64,000 bases of DNA. Origin: Hygrocybe punicea. Its lineage: Eukaryota > Basidiomycota > Agaricomycetes > Agaricales > Hygrophoraceae. The stretch spans positions 1,364,001-1,428,000 of the forward strand of contig OY744469.1 of the NCBI GenBank assembly GCA_963556145.1, read 5' to 3'. The notes under the pieces are model-generated. The model made no database searches, was not told the origin of the DNA, and saw nothing but the letters and a program-made list of their open reading frames with translations. Positions 36,275-47,917 of this stretch are shown piece after piece; position 1 is the stretch's first letter, and each line of letters opens with the position of its first letter. The position numbers were made by a program, and so were the translations under genes.

Positions 36275-38992
36275 CTACAATGAGGGGAGATGGTGGCGGG
36301 GACATAGGCAAAGGTGCGGGGACAGAGACGTGGGCATAGGACGATGGAGATGGGGTATGAGGTCGAGGAAAGGGTGTTGGCAGCCAATGAGCATGGGTGT
36401 GTGGATATGTAGAAGTGGGGTCCAGGGATCTTTGTGTGTGGTTGGGAAGGATGATGGGGACGTTGACGGGAGTGACGGGACTTGGGCGTGGGTATAGGGA
36501 TTCGGTTGCGGGTGCATTGGGTCAGGGAATGGGTTTGGGCGGCCGGTGGGCGTGGGTTCGTGGTTGTGGATAGTTGGGGGCTTTGTTTGAGCTTGTGGAT
36601 GGACTTGAGGGGCGTCGTGGGGTTGGTCGAGGGTGTAGGTGGTCAAATGGGGGTGGATGAGGATGGGGATGGCTTGGGATTGGGGGTTGAGAGTGGGGGT
36701 CGAGGTGGCGGCTTGCGTGGGATGAAGAGGGATGGGGACGGACTCATTTCGTACCGGGAGGGGCCATACAGAGGTCCAGGGGCGTGAACGAGAGTGTGGG
36801 GGCCGGCATGCGCAGTGGTTATTGGCCTCGGATGGTGGGATGTGGGGGTTGGCTGTTGGGTGACATGGCACAATGTTGAGGGCTCGAATGCCACGGGGAC
36901 GACTTGTACGGTGTCAAGACGGGCATTGTGTGGCCTTGTGAAGTGGTACGAGGTGGCGGGTGGTCCAACGAAGGTGTGAGCGGCCGGGGATGTCAAGTAG
37001 GCGGGGGTATGAGGCGGGTTGGCGTGGCATGGTGTTGGGGACTCGATAACGGCAGCGGCAGCTGGTATGGACTCACAAGGGGTGCTGTGGGGTGCTGGGA
37101 AGTGGTGCGAGGTGGCGGGATGTCTAACGATGGTGGGAGAGGCTGGGGACGTCGAATAGGCGGGTGTATGACGCTGAGTGATGTGGCACGCGCGTGAGAC
37201 CTCGTTAACGGCAGGGGCGGCTCGTGGGGGCTTGCGAAGGACGGTGTGGGGACTTGGGGGGTTGTACGAGGCGGTGGGTCATCCAACAAAGGGAGGCGAG
37301 GCCGGGGATGTCGAATAGGCAGGTGCATGAGGTGGATTGACGTGGCACGTGAGTGGAGCCTCGAGAATGGCAGGGGCGGCTGGTATGGACTTGTCAGGGA
37401 CACTGGGGTGCTGAGATGTTGTACGAGGTGGCAGAGTGTCCAATGAACAAGTGAGCGGCTGGGGATGTCGAGTAGACGGGTGCATGAGGCAGATTGACGT
37501 TGCATGGCATTGGGGACTTGATAATGGTGGGGACGGCTTGTACAAACTCGTGAGGGATGCTGTGAGGTGCTGGGAGGCTGTATGAGGTGGCAGGATGTCC
37601 AACAAAGGGGGGTGAGGCCAGTGACGTCGAATATGCGTGTGCATATGGCGGAGTGACGTGGCATGGTGTGGGGAGCTTGAATGCGGTGGGGATGGCTCAC
37701 ACGGACTCGCGAGTGGCAAGGGAGGGTGCTAGGATGTGGTACGAGGTGGTGGGCGGTCCAACGAAGGGAGGCGAGGCTGGGGATGTCGAATAGGTAGGTC
37801 CGTGAGGCAGAGTGACGTGGCACGTGAGTGGGGTCTCGATAATGGCAGAGGCGGCTCGTGAGGGCTTGCGAAGGACAGTGGGGAGCTCTGGGAGGCCGTA
37901 CGTGGCGGCGGGTAGTCCAACGAAGGTGGGAGGGGCCACGGGTGTTGACTTGCTGGCGGCATGAGGCGGGTTGGTACAACCAGCGGCCGTGTCATCCAAA
38001 TGGCGCAGGAATGGCTCGTTAGGGGCACTGAAGGCGAATGGGGGGGTGTACGAGCATGTCGGGGATGGTCTGTGACATGGTACAAGGCCGGGAGATGCGG
38101 GAGGCTCGGGGTCGCGTTTCTGATGTTGTAGGGCCTGGGACTCGACGGACTGGGTCCACCATGGCGATGATGTCGTGTGTGGGGGTGCTGGGGCCTGTGG
38201 ACGTGTACGAGGTGGTTCGCGGGGGGTAGACGCGTGGTGACGTGGTTGGTGGCCTGGATACATGGGTTTGTGATTGGTGACGTGGCACATCCGGTTCGTC
38301 GAAATGGGGCGGGAATGGCTTGTCTGGGACGTTGGTGGCGAATGGGGGCTGTTGGGACACGAAACGGGGGCGTTGGACGTCAAATGTAGGTGTGCTGGGT
38401 GGGGTGTCACCATGATGGGGCGCTGCGCGTTGTTGGTAATCCGAGACAACGGAAAGTGGCCACGTGGGCTGCATCTGGCATATTGAATCCACATACGTAG
38501 TTCCGTTGAGTTTAGAGGGGGCATGAGGGGGTGTCCGAGCATTGTCTGGCGGCACCGGAACGGGTTGGCGGCGGGTTCGACGGGTTGGGATATGCTTTCC
38601 CATGCAGGACCCTCTGTAACGGCTAACTGGTACGTACTTTTGTCCACAGGCACAAAAACCTTCTCTTTTTCACCTAATCCAACCTGTAGTTCTTCTAGTT
38701 CTCGAACCCGACTCGTTTCGGGTACTTGTGCTACACTTGGCGTATTTTCGTCATTTTTGTGGTCTTCGGAGGTGGAAGTCGGGCGGAAAACAAAGGAATG
38801 GAAGTAGATGGCGATGTAATACATGAGAACATAGGAAAAAGAGAGAACAAAGCTGAGGAAAATTGACAATAAACGAAAGTCAGGTTCGTCGGCATGTGAC
38901 GTGTCACTGGCTCTGGGACTTGCGAGGGGGAACGGCTGCCATTGGGGAGGTGCGAGAAACCTATAAATAAGCAAGTGGAGGCTGGATAACAT
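36275..38992 (-). CDS. Proline-rich low-complexity open frames of the LTR element interior
   Basis: Overlapping minus-strand frames run from 38992 (MLSSLHLLIYRFLAPPQWQP) to 36275. The first about 150 residues contain a hydrophobic helix (LLSIFLSFVLSFSYVLMYYI) and an ordinary-looking segment (VRELEELQVGLGEKEK). The rest is Pro/His/Ser/Arg-rich repeat translation that changes frame with the 158-bp array. No retroviral-type domain is recognisable. Whether any protein is made is doubtful; the open frames may simply reflect GC-rich repeats lacking stops. Confidence 0.25.
36850..37980 (-). repeat. Tandem array, about seven units of ~158 bp
   Basis: Markers such as GCATGAGGCxGAxTGACGTGGCA recur near 37009, 37163, 37323, 37482, 37638, 37800 and 37957, a spacing of 154-162 bp. 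Units are diverged 10-25% by eye. Confidence 0.75.
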
Positions 38993-39146
38993 CTTCAGGA
39001 AGCTTTGAAGCTATGAGGCGATGACGAGGCGCAGGAAATCTTTTTTGCAGCCGAAAAAGAGGGTTTTTATGCCAAAAGTGGCAAACAGGGTATAGAAATA
39101 CAAGGAGAGTGAAGTGAGCTGACAGATCCTCGTGGTGGGCTCCAGA

Positions 39147-39388
39147 TGTAGTGAACGTGGCCTTTGTAGGCGTGGATTTGGGGTGTGCAAGTTCTTGTCG
39201 TTGGGGTGAAAACCCAAAACTCAGCTTGTTTGTATGTATGTACACAAAACACTATATAGGTACTGTATAGTATGTATAAAAGGGAGTGTACTAAGGAAAT
39301 GGAATCTAATGAATGGAGGGGAATGCAGAAGGAAGAGGGATGAAGAAAAGTAGAAGAATACATGCCCACAGAGATATGGATCTCTACA
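39147..39388 (-). repeat. LTR (5' LTR in minus orientation)
   Basis: 242 bp direct repeat of 35573-35814. Its leader and putative primer-binding site occupy 39056-39146. Confidence 0.8.
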
Positions 39389-39547
39389 ATGGCATGACGG
39401 CCGCAGTGTGACAAGGCGTTACATTTTGTTAAAAGGCCATCCCCAAAGCACTATTGGGCTACTACATCATCAACTAAGTCAAATTTCATGTAATAAATTT
39501 ACAGGCATATGGAAAATGTATAATATCAATGATCTATGCAAAAAATA

Positions 39548-40110
39548 CACCAGTGACTCCCACCTAACCCCTCATATTAGAGGGAGGCAAAGGGTTGAAG
39601 TCTCCCTCTAACTAGAGGTGTTTCGAGTTTTTCAGGCCTCCTGCTATAATCAGGTATATATATTTTCACCTTAGATAGATTTTGAGTATAGATGTATGCC
39701 TCCATCTAACTAGAGGTGTTCTGAGTGTTTCAAGCCTCCTGCTATAGCGAGGTGGACATAGGTCTATGCTTCCTTCTAACTAGGGGTGTTTGAAGTGTTT
39801 CAGGCCTCCTGCTATAGTGAGGTGGACATAGGTGTATGCTTTCCTCTAACTAGAGGTGTTTGGAGTGTTTCAGGCCTCCTGCTATAGTGAGGTGGACATA
39901 GGTCTTTGCTTCCTTCTAACTAGAGGTGTTTGGAGTGTTTCAGGCCTCCTGCTATAGTGAGGTGGACATAGGTCTGTGCTTCCCTCTAACTAGAGGTGTT
40001 TGGAGTGTTTCAGGCCTCCTCTATAGTGAGGTGGACATAGGTCTGTGCTTCCCTCTAACTAGAGGTGTTTGGAGTGTTTCAGGCCTCCTGCTATACTGAG
40101 GTATATATAT
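39548..40110 (+). repeat. Left subterminal repeat array of the KDZ element
   Basis: About seven units of roughly 69 bp containing CTAACTAGAGGTGTTTGGAG and CAGGCCTCCTGCTATAGTGA. The first about 220 bp are the reverse complement of 48237 back to about 48010 on the right side. Confidence 0.85.
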
Positions 40111-40236
40111 TTTTAACCCCACATATATTTTGAGTAGCCTACTGGTAATCTGACCATTGTATATCATTATATAATTGTTACATCACAAGCCACACTTCTA
40201 ATTCCCTGAATTCAACCATACAACATGTGTATTTAC

Positions 40237-43200
40237 TCAATCTGAAGCTATTGTAAGTACATGGTATAAATCAAGGCCCAAACCCTGCATTTCATCCTCT
40301 GCATCCTCTTCATCCTCTAAACCCTCCTCCTCATGCTCTCTATCTCTCATATCCTTGACACAGTTCTCACTACTCTCCATCTCAGCATTTGGTTGTGGCT
40401 CACAGGTTGGAATGGGAAGGTCAACATCCATCATGCTGGAAAGCACTGGCCATTGCTCTATGCTCTCACCAGGCACAATGCTTCCTGTAAAGCCTGGCAG
40501 GGCTGCCAGCTGCTTGAATCGGCAGAGATGATGGTCTCTGAAGCGGCCTTGTTCCATTCGATAGATGCCAATTTGATGGGCCAGGTGTGGGTCGAACTTT
40601 GCAACTGCCAGCTCACTAGCATGTAGAAACTTGTCCTCATCCACAATGTAGGTCACTACTCGAGGAATCTCAACATTAAGCCGAGAAATTTCTTCACGGG
40701 CACGTTCCATCTCGAAGAAAAGGTCCATGGCCAGCCGACCAGCAGGTGTGGCCCATGTCCGAGTTTGAATGTCATTTCGTGAGTCATGCAAGAGATCAAA
40801 GTCAGCAAGAAAGGCATACTCAACAACATCCTGCCATTTAAGGCAACAGCGTGGAGGTGACAACATCTCAGCTGCTTTGTTATATCGGTCAAGTGCTGAG
40901 CGAACAGCCTGAGAGCGGGCTTGCAGCGCCTTGGCAATATGCTTGTGAAGCTTGTACCCTGTGATATTAGTTAGCCACTACAACCCATCAGACATGTGCT
41001 TGAATGACTTACCAGTTTGAGACATGTTCATCTTTGTCAGTTTGAACATGCGTGCCACAACCAGCCCCTCTAAGGCATCCAGGGCCTTGTGATATTTGCG
41101 CTCAGTCACCAGCTTGGATGCTTTCTGCCATTCAGGACTCCCTGCCTCCCATCGGACCTCAATGTTCAGAGCCTTCTCTAGAAGATGGACAGCTTCAAGG
41201 TCCTTATCTCTCAATTCCAAGGCATGCCATTGAGCCGTCTCGATACTCTGTGTTTTGTCACGCGGGGCCTCCATCACGGTGGCAGGCGTTGAGATGATCC
41301 ATGCATTTCGTGCAGCAGTTAGTGAGATCCTACATTCAAGTAAGCAAGACGGCCCAAACTCAAGGTCATGGTATACTCACTTGCTTCCCCTGAGGTTGGC
41401 AAGCTTCTGGTAGTACTCCATCTCCAATGTCTCGACTTGAGGTTCCGACTTCAATGCTGTGAGATACTCTCGCTCTTCAAGAAGCCACATGTGAAATACA
41501 CTTTCATTCTGAATGCCCAGGTCTGCCATAGCTTTGGCAAGCGAGGCAGGTCCACTGCTCAGGATGTCGAGTGCATTTTTATAGTGATTGTACAGAAAGG
41601 AACCTGGAATGAAGCATGAGCAGGAAGTAAAGGTAACATCAGGTTGAACTGCTTACTGAGTGATGCATATGTCTCAAATATGTTGGTGTGCTTGAGATAT
41701 GTAGAAATGCTTTGTTGATGATGGAACACATCTGCATGCCGAACGCTCCTGGCCAGCTCATTGGACTTTGAGAAGTACGGCTCACAATTCTCCAATGCTG
41801 ATAATCCCAGGCCTGTTTGGTCTGTTGCAAGGTGAGAAAGCTGACAGATGCGGTTGTGCGCATGTCCATGGAAGGCCCCTACTAAAGACGTGTGGTTCAG
41901 CTGCCGAGCAAGAGGGCCAAGGGGGCTGGCATCGAGGGTTTTGCGAAACCTGCATCTGATATCATAACCTCCGCCAAGGTCTGTGCCGAACACCTTCAAA
42001 AGCTTCTCTGTACAGGCGAGGGGGTACTTGGCCCTGAGCTGGGTCAGCATGCATGACCAACAAACTCTGGCACAAATGTACTCACAGTTCTCCACTACGT
42101 ACCATGTCCGCTATTACAAGGGCAAATCCATGCTGGCAGAGGGCAAGAAACACCCCAGTCTCGTCAAAGACCCCCCACATGTGCTTAGTGACATCGGTTA
42201 TCATGTTCCACCAACGATCAGCACACAGATTCTCTTCCGTGTCCTCCTGTGATGTGGTTGAGCCACTGGATGCAACAATGCTCGAGGTGGTATACCTGGT
42301 TATCCTGGTCAGGTATAATCTCTTCCGCAGCCCATTTGTCCACCTCTTCCCATGAAATATAATAGCCATTGCCAACAAACACTCATGAGTCCAGCCCTTC
42401 GTTAACTAGGCCTAGGCTCAGTGGCACCTGATGCTTCCTCCGTGGGACCACGCCGGAGGATTCATTTCGGCGAGTCATTCCTGTCCACTGTATAGAGTAT
42501 GCTGAAGAGAAGAGGAAGCTCGTCCTTCGGCTTGTAAGTGCAAGCTGGGCAAGCATGGCATAGACACCAGTCAGGAGTGTTGCGTTGCAGGACAGTGCAG
42601 ACCTGCAGGTCCACTACTGCCAATGTCGACAGGTAGAGGTCAAAGGTGATGGAAAATTGGTGGGAAAGGTAGCGTCGAAAGGGCACCTGGTGTGATACAT
42701 TAGGGAAGACTGGCAGCAGTAGGCAGCCACTTACCGTATGCAGGTCACAGAGTGTTTTGATGAAGGTGTGTATGGACATGCGAGGGCAACGGAGGTGGGC
42801 AATGCGATAGAGTTCAAGTACATCGGTAGCAATAGCGACCGAGGGGTTGATGGGAGCACAGGGGAAAAGACCTTGTCGCATGAGTCCCACCAGGACGGAT
42901 GTGTCTTCAGACCGCATTACGACGTCGGTGATTGTGATTTCTAAGCAGCGTGAGGAAGTGTACCATTGCAAGACGCGCACACTCCCCCCACCCACTGCCC
43001 CACACAACATATCACCAGCACTCCACGCCATGTAGGCTACCGCGATGGCATTAATCTGGTTGTCGAATAACAAAGTACACCGGTTGGTACGGTCTCTACG
43101 GGTACAATGGTCCTCGACATGCCTAGGCCGTGCTCTATGCATGTGTGAGTAGAAACTTTAGTGAAGGAGGAATGACATTTACCGCGTGTTCCACATGTCA

Positions 43201-43595
43201 TTCCGAAGCTGGTCTGTGATTGCCTCATACTCGCCACCAGCATGGCTGATGTCGAGTCTTTGTTCACCCACCAATACATCCTTCATATCCTCCCAATCCC
43301 CACCATGTTCCGTTGGCCCATCATGAAGTTCCATCAATGCCTGGTACTCGAGTGGAGTCATGGCTGATTACAAGAAAGGTGAGCCAGTAGCGACAGAACA
43401 AAGAAATTCCTCACCAGAAAGTCGAACCTTCTCTCTGGCAATACTGTCGGCCTTGTGCTCAAGCAGTTGCTTCCTCCCAATCGCTGACTGGTTAGGATGG
43501 TTCCCTGACGGTGCGACCTGGTGGGGAGTACTACATCGAACCCGTCTTGAACTCGAAGATGTGTGGTGGCTGCGAGCGGCTCTTGAGGGAGCCAT
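40237..43595 (-). CDS. KDZ-family transposase
   Basis: The ATG at 43595 starts MAPSRAARSHHTSSSSRRVR; a GTGAGG intron joins LSA to MTPLEYQALMEL. The next exons give NRCTLLFDNQINAIAVAYMA (CxC region) and a cysteine-rich stretch CLCHACPACTYKPKDELPLL typical of the Cys clusters fused to KDZ transposases. The catalytic-region hallmarks follow: ENLCADRWWNMITDVTKHMW, GVFDETGVFLALCQHGF, GGYDIRCRF, LVGAFHGHAHNRICQLSHLA and FFSKSN-like YFSKSNELA, then helical exons to the acidic C terminus ending at 40237. Introns are numerous (at least seven). I did not verify an intact frame near 42380-42470. It would act in the nucleus on the element ends. The subterminal arrays on both sides support its assignment as the mobilising enzyme. 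Confidence 0.85.
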
Positions 43596-44248
43596 AGTTT
43601 GGAGTGGGTGTCAAATGAAGCGCTTGCAAACAGAACTTTGGATGTCACATGTGCAGTAATGAACTTAAGAGTACTCCGAGTCAATTGCTATACTAGCTCA
43701 TCATGCTATGTCTCTGTTCCACCTCAAGTACTCCACTCTACGTAGTCAATAGTACACGTAGCAAAGAATTACATCGCTGTGCGGTACTAGTATTAGGTTA
43801 ATATATGGAAGCAAAGAACATCATCCTTTGATTGTTTAGTATTTGGGACATGTTCCATACTTGCAATTGCACCAGGTTACGTGGAACAGCATGCATACTC
43901 ATTTATAGCTTGTGTCATTTTATGGATCCACGCACAAGGTGATAAACTGATGATTGCATTCGTGGATGGTACATGTAACACTACAAACTACGCAGGGGAC
44001 AGGCAGTCAATGGGGAGGCAAGGGTTTGACAGAAATCTTCAGAAATCTTCAGGTGCGGAGGGCATCCGAGGGGGGAAGAGGGGAGTATATCGCCACTTCA
44101 CCATCCATGTATGTGCTAACAAATAGCCTGTCACCTTCCTCCTGGGAGCCAACCTTTTCAAAGGCCGGATATTTAACATTGCCGACCGCCGGCGAGCGAG
44201 TTCACTAATCTACGTGTTAATTGATGATCAGAGTAGGAAACGGGGTAC
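43596..44248. other. Spacer inside the KDZ element
   Basis: 653 bp between the transposase start and the 3' end of the RNase-H1-N-like gene. Short frames only. The last exon of the latter gene might extend here, since its apparent stop (TAAGTA) overlaps a good GTAAGT donor. Confidence 0.45.
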
Positions 44249-44906
44249 TTACAGATCATGGTAAACCCCTGGGTTTACACCTTGCAGCATGACCCACACT
44301 TCAGGCTGCAAACGAAACGGCGAAGGTAACTCCGTGATCTTCTGCACGGTGGGGTCGCCATATGTTCCTTGCTTGCATGCAATATCCCATGCAGCGCAAG
44401 CATCTTGATGTGTTGCATACCTACAGAAAGATGAATTGGAGTGGCCCACAGTCGCTCTGTTACAAGCCGACCTATGAGAGTTCAGAGGACTCCAATATTG
44501 AATGGTAACAGCGTACCAGTTGTCCATTACCCCTAGCTGGCGACTGTTGAAAACGACAAATGCCCATGCCTTACCCTTCTTGGCAGGTTGAGGACCTTGT
44601 TGGATCGTAGGGCTGAAAGTCGAAGGCGATAGCGGCTCACCACGGCGCTGAGGGGTCCCCGGTGCCCTGTGGTCGACCTTAGAGTCGGTCAGTGTGAGCG
44701 TGGAGTCCATTGACAAGAGAAGGGCGTCCATGGAGCCGGTGAACGATGCAGGGTCTGCATCTGGTAGAATGAAAAAAAGAGTAGGGTGAGGTGGGGACTG
44801 ACTTACTTGACGTAGGAGAACATTCTTTCCAGGGAGCGTCTGAGTGGCGGGGCTGTAAGCTAGAGATGCAAAGAAATAATGAGGACCTACCTAATTCCAC
44901 CATCAT
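44249..44906 (-). CDS. KDZ accessory gene 1: RNase H1 N-terminal (viroplasmin-like) domain protein
   Basis: ATG pair at 44906/44903 (MMVEL); exons join through introns near 44884-44857 and 44800-44760. The main exon has an N-terminal disordered part (SMDSTLTLTDSKVDHRAP), then KGKAWAFVVFNSRQLGVMDN and, after an insert or intron, FCRYATHQDACAAWDIACKQ. The pattern of a (Y/F)VVF strand, G(V/I)xDNW, then a strand/helix ending in Y/F.T..DA.AAW matches the small hybrid-binding domain at the N terminus of RNase H1. No RNase H catalytic domain follows. It is divergent from accessory gene 2 with 88 bp between starts. Its role in the element is unknown; nucleic-acid binding is inference. Confidence 0.5.
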
Positions 44907-44994
44907 AGCCTGGTGAGCGCTAAGAACCAATTTTCAGATTACCTAATTTCTGACAATAAGTTCTGAAAGTTCGTGTCGCTTGTCCAAGTCCAAT
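44907..44994. promoter_or_regulatory. Divergent promoter of the two KDZ accessory genes
   Basis: 88 bp between opposed ATGs at 44906 and 44995. Co-expression of the pair is inferred from this spacing. Confidence 0.4.
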
Positions 44995-45309
44995 ATGGAC
45001 GAAACGCCTGTCACACAAACACCGCCTGTCACACCCACCTGTGAGCCAGAGGATGACAATCCACCATGCCCCAAACTGTCAGCTGCTCAGAAGGCATCGC
45101 GGAAGCTTGGAAAAACTGCTGCAGATGAGAAGGCCGGTCTCTTGGTTGAAGACATCAACCAATTCCTCTGTGAACGCAATGACAAGATAGAGGCTCTTGC
45201 AGCCAAGCACCACAGGACCGTTGCCTACGTCAAAAAACGCGTGAACAACTCCACTCACTATGTCAAAATGTGTGCTCCCAACTTGGCAAACGCCATCGCG
45301 CATTTCAAG

Positions 45310-45953
45310 TAGGGCAGGTCAAGGGTATGCAATACCCCCAGGGGTTAAGAGTACGGGTACCACGGGTTAAGGGTACGAGTCCAGCCTCAGAATACCCGCA
45401 GTACCCACACGGGTATGGGCTGTATTTTTTTTGGGAGAAGAAACATCAAAAACTCAATTTTTGGGGTATTTTTCGCTATTTTTGAGGGATATAATGAGAA
45501 TCATTGCTTGTAAAAATATGTAAAAATGCTCTCAACACTCCCCACAGTATTCTAAACATTGTGTTCCTTTACACTAAAGGGATCCGACCAGTATTCCGTC
45601 CACAATAATCATCAAAACCACCAAAAACAGGTAAAAATGGGGTATTTTGCATGTTTTTGAGGGATATAATGGGAATCATTGCTTGTAAAAATATGTAAAA
45701 ATGCTCTCAACACTCTCCACACTATTCCAAACATTGTGTACCTTTACACTAAAGGGATCCGGCCAGTATTCCGTCCACAATAACCATAAAAACCACCAAA
45801 AACAGGTAAAAATGGAGTATTTTGCATGTTTCTTCCTGTACCCCTGCAAAACCCGTGCCATACCCGCACTTTTGGCCTCGGGTACGTACCCGTGACGGGT
45901 ACGGGTCCGAGTACAGCCCCAGAGCACTGCGGGTGTACCCCTGACCGGCCATA
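45310..45953. mobile_element. hAT-like MITE in KDZ accessory gene 2
   Basis: 644 bp. The ends are TAGGGCAGGTCAAGGGTA (left) and TATGGCCGGTCAGGGGTA (right, reversed). An exact 8-bp duplication ATTTCAAG lies at 45302-45309 and 45954-45961. The subterminal parts reiterate GGGTACGGGTAC/ACCCGTACCCG words. The centre is a direct duplication of about 175 bp (from about 45480 and 45655). Confidence 0.9.
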
Positions 45954-47069
45954 ATTTCAAGGCTGTTAAGGTGAATGAAGGTACATACCTGGAAACTACT
46001 CAATGAAACAATGCTCACTGTATGGAATCGCAGATCTACCGAAGGGTGCCAAGCGGAAATTGAAGGAGCTGAAAGAGTTGGCGGCAAGCAACCCGGACCT
46101 CAATGAACTCTCTCAACAACAAAAAGATGATCTCATTGCCTCCCTTGTCGAGTACAGAGAGAGCAAGAAGTCTGGCGCCCGCCCCTCTAATCGAGTGGTG
46201 GCACAAGATGCTCAAGTAACTATCCAACGTATCGAGGATGAGGTAGGTGCCTGGTTCATAACGCTGGGAAGAAATCTGACATTCTCATCTAGCTGGCTCT
46301 CCTGCGTGAACGTACTGGTGCCCTCTCCTTCCTGTTCACCACTCGAGGGCATGTCGATAATTATGTACAGCCCAGTCTGTTCAGATCCGATGATGCCTTA
46401 GACTTCTTCCAGCAAGTACTGCAGGTTGATCAGTGGGATGTGATTCGACAGTTTGAGCAGTGGGCTTTGCAACCTGAGAGGTAAGTCGACACATAGCACT
46501 TCCAAAACAGAGGTTCTCATTAGTTTGCTGCTTAGGTGGCAAAGATCGCGACACATTGGCCACAGTGCGTGCTGAATGCACCAAATTGATCGGGAGTGGC
46601 TTGCGTAAGTGCCTCTTCGTTGTACAAGACTGACACTCACTCTGTGTTACGGGCAGAGTTTGCTGCCAGGACGAAGAAGATTTCTATGAACTACGTTAAC
46701 TACGACACCGTGATTGTGCTTGCCCACAAGGTCAAACTTGTTGGCTGGCCCACCACTCTCAAGTTCGCCAACCCTTCAGAGTTCAGGGTTCTGGATGATG
46801 TCCGCACATTGCGCGATGCCCTGAAAACCGGTGCTTGCAAATGGGTCCGCCTAACCCACTGGGAGGTTTCTAAACACCAGGAGGATCTGGACCGGCAGGT
46901 GGAGAATGGTGAGGTTGTGCCGAGGAAGTGCAAGACCCAAAAAGACAAGGGTTCCAAATGACTGCCTAAGGCTAGTCCACAAGATATTCAACATCCTCTC
47001 TCTCACTCTGACTCCGATGGTGATGACGACACGGAGTGCAACAGCAGTGACGGAGCCCCCCCTCGCAAG

Positions 47070-47540
47070 ATGGTGAAGCTGAAGAAACCCGTGCCTGCAT
47101 GCAGGACAACTGCTGGCAAGCAAACACAGAGTAAGGCCAAGCTGGCTGCCCAGCATGATGATGACGAGGAGGGTAGCAGTGGCGGAGATGAACCACCCCC
47201 TCAAAACACAGCCAAGCCGAAGAAACCTATGCCTGCACGCAAGGCAACTGCTGGGGAACAGACTCAGAGTAAGGTCAAGCCAGTGGCCCAGTCCAATGAT
47301 GACGAGGGAAGTAGCAGTGGCAAAGACAAGGCACCCCCTCAAAAGATGGCCAAGCGAAAGAAACCTGTGCGTAAGCTGACCACTGCCAGGCTAACTGGGA
47401 GCAAAGCCAAGCCTGCCACCCGGTGTGGTGATGATGAAGAAAGCAGCAGCACCGATGACGACACCCCTCCTCGCAAGAAGGCCATGTTAAAGCAATCAGT
47501 GGCTGTGACTGCCAGGCAGACCCAAAGCAAAGCCAAACCT
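47070..47540 (+). repeat. Degenerate ~138-bp coding repeat in accessory gene 2
   Basis: Three to four in-frame units translate as KKPVPACRTTAGKQTQSKAK followed by an Asp/Glu/Ser-rich acidic block and PP(R/Q)K. They alternate basic and acidic segments. Confidence 0.6.
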
Positions 47541-47917
47541 GCAGTGCGGCATTTGGTCAGTGGGCAGAATGCAGGCCCAGGCAAGAATGGGAAGTTGTTG
47601 AACAAGGTTACGGTTGGGAATTCTGATGAGGATGATACTTGAGGTGAATGACATGGTGCTTCAGATGACAGTTGACTGACCACCCTAGTAGATTTTGCTG
47701 TTGCTTCCCTTCTGACAATAATTCCCATTCTCTTGCCCTCTCAAAGTTGATCCATGTCCTCCCTTGCCACTTATAAATCTTTGTCATTGTGTAGCACAAA
47801 ATGAAGGATAAAGTTTGTGTCTAAGCTAATGGAAATAAATTGTAATTCAAGACTTAGCAGAAAGTGGGTGATGATCAGGCAGATGGCCTATGTATTAATG
47901 AAAATAAGGAGAAAGAA

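Larger units (their letters stand above)
35573..39388 (-). mobile_element. Non-autonomous LTR retrotransposon with tandem-repeat interior
   Basis: Two 242-bp direct LTRs (35573-35814 and 39147-39388) begin TG and end CA on either strand and differ at under about 5% of positions. Read on the minus strand, the 5' LTR (39388 to 39147) is followed two bases later by TGGAGCCCACCACGAGG, a plausible tRNA primer-binding site starting TGG. No gag, protease, integrase or reverse transcriptase is present in the 3.3 kb interior. Instead there are proline-rich minus-strand frames and a tandem array of about 158 bp. No 5-bp target duplication was found outside the LTR pair. About 90 bp of leader plus primer site is repeated beyond the 3' LTR (35483-35572), so the locus has been rearranged. 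Confidence 0.7.
44995..47642 (+). pseudogene. KDZ accessory gene 2: uncharacterised protein with Lys/Ser/Asp repeat tail, interrupted
   Basis: The ATG at 44995 (MDETPVTQTPPVTPTCEPED) leads to a helical domain with VEDINQFLCERNDKIEALA, ending IAHFK, where a 644-bp hAT-like element is inserted. Coding resumes after it as AVKVNEG. Next exons give DLPKGAKRKLKELKELAASN, ALLRERTGALSFLFTTRGH, PSLFRSDDALDFFQQVL, GGKDRDTLATVRAECTKLI, then MNYVNYDTVIVLAHKVKLVG and WPTTLKFANPSEF. I recall homologous hypothetical proteins with an LVGWP-x-x-KF-x-xPS motif in many mushrooms. A TGA at 46959-46961 interrupts the frame, which otherwise continues to a 4-unit Lys/Ser/Asp-rich repeat (KKPxPAxxTxxxQTQSKxKP) ending at 47642. 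The basic/acidic tail suggests DNA or chromatin binding. This copy is disabled twice. Confidence 0.65.

Noticed and set aside
36007..38807. Plus-strand Gly/Val-rich frames in the LTR interior
   Set aside because: Reverse-strand reading of the 158-bp tandem array; the fragments are short and frame-hopping.
39600..40110. CRISPR-like regularly spaced repeat array
   Set aside because: A fungal genome; the units are contiguous degenerate tandem repeats without unique spacers, and a mirrored array lies at the other end of the KDZ element.
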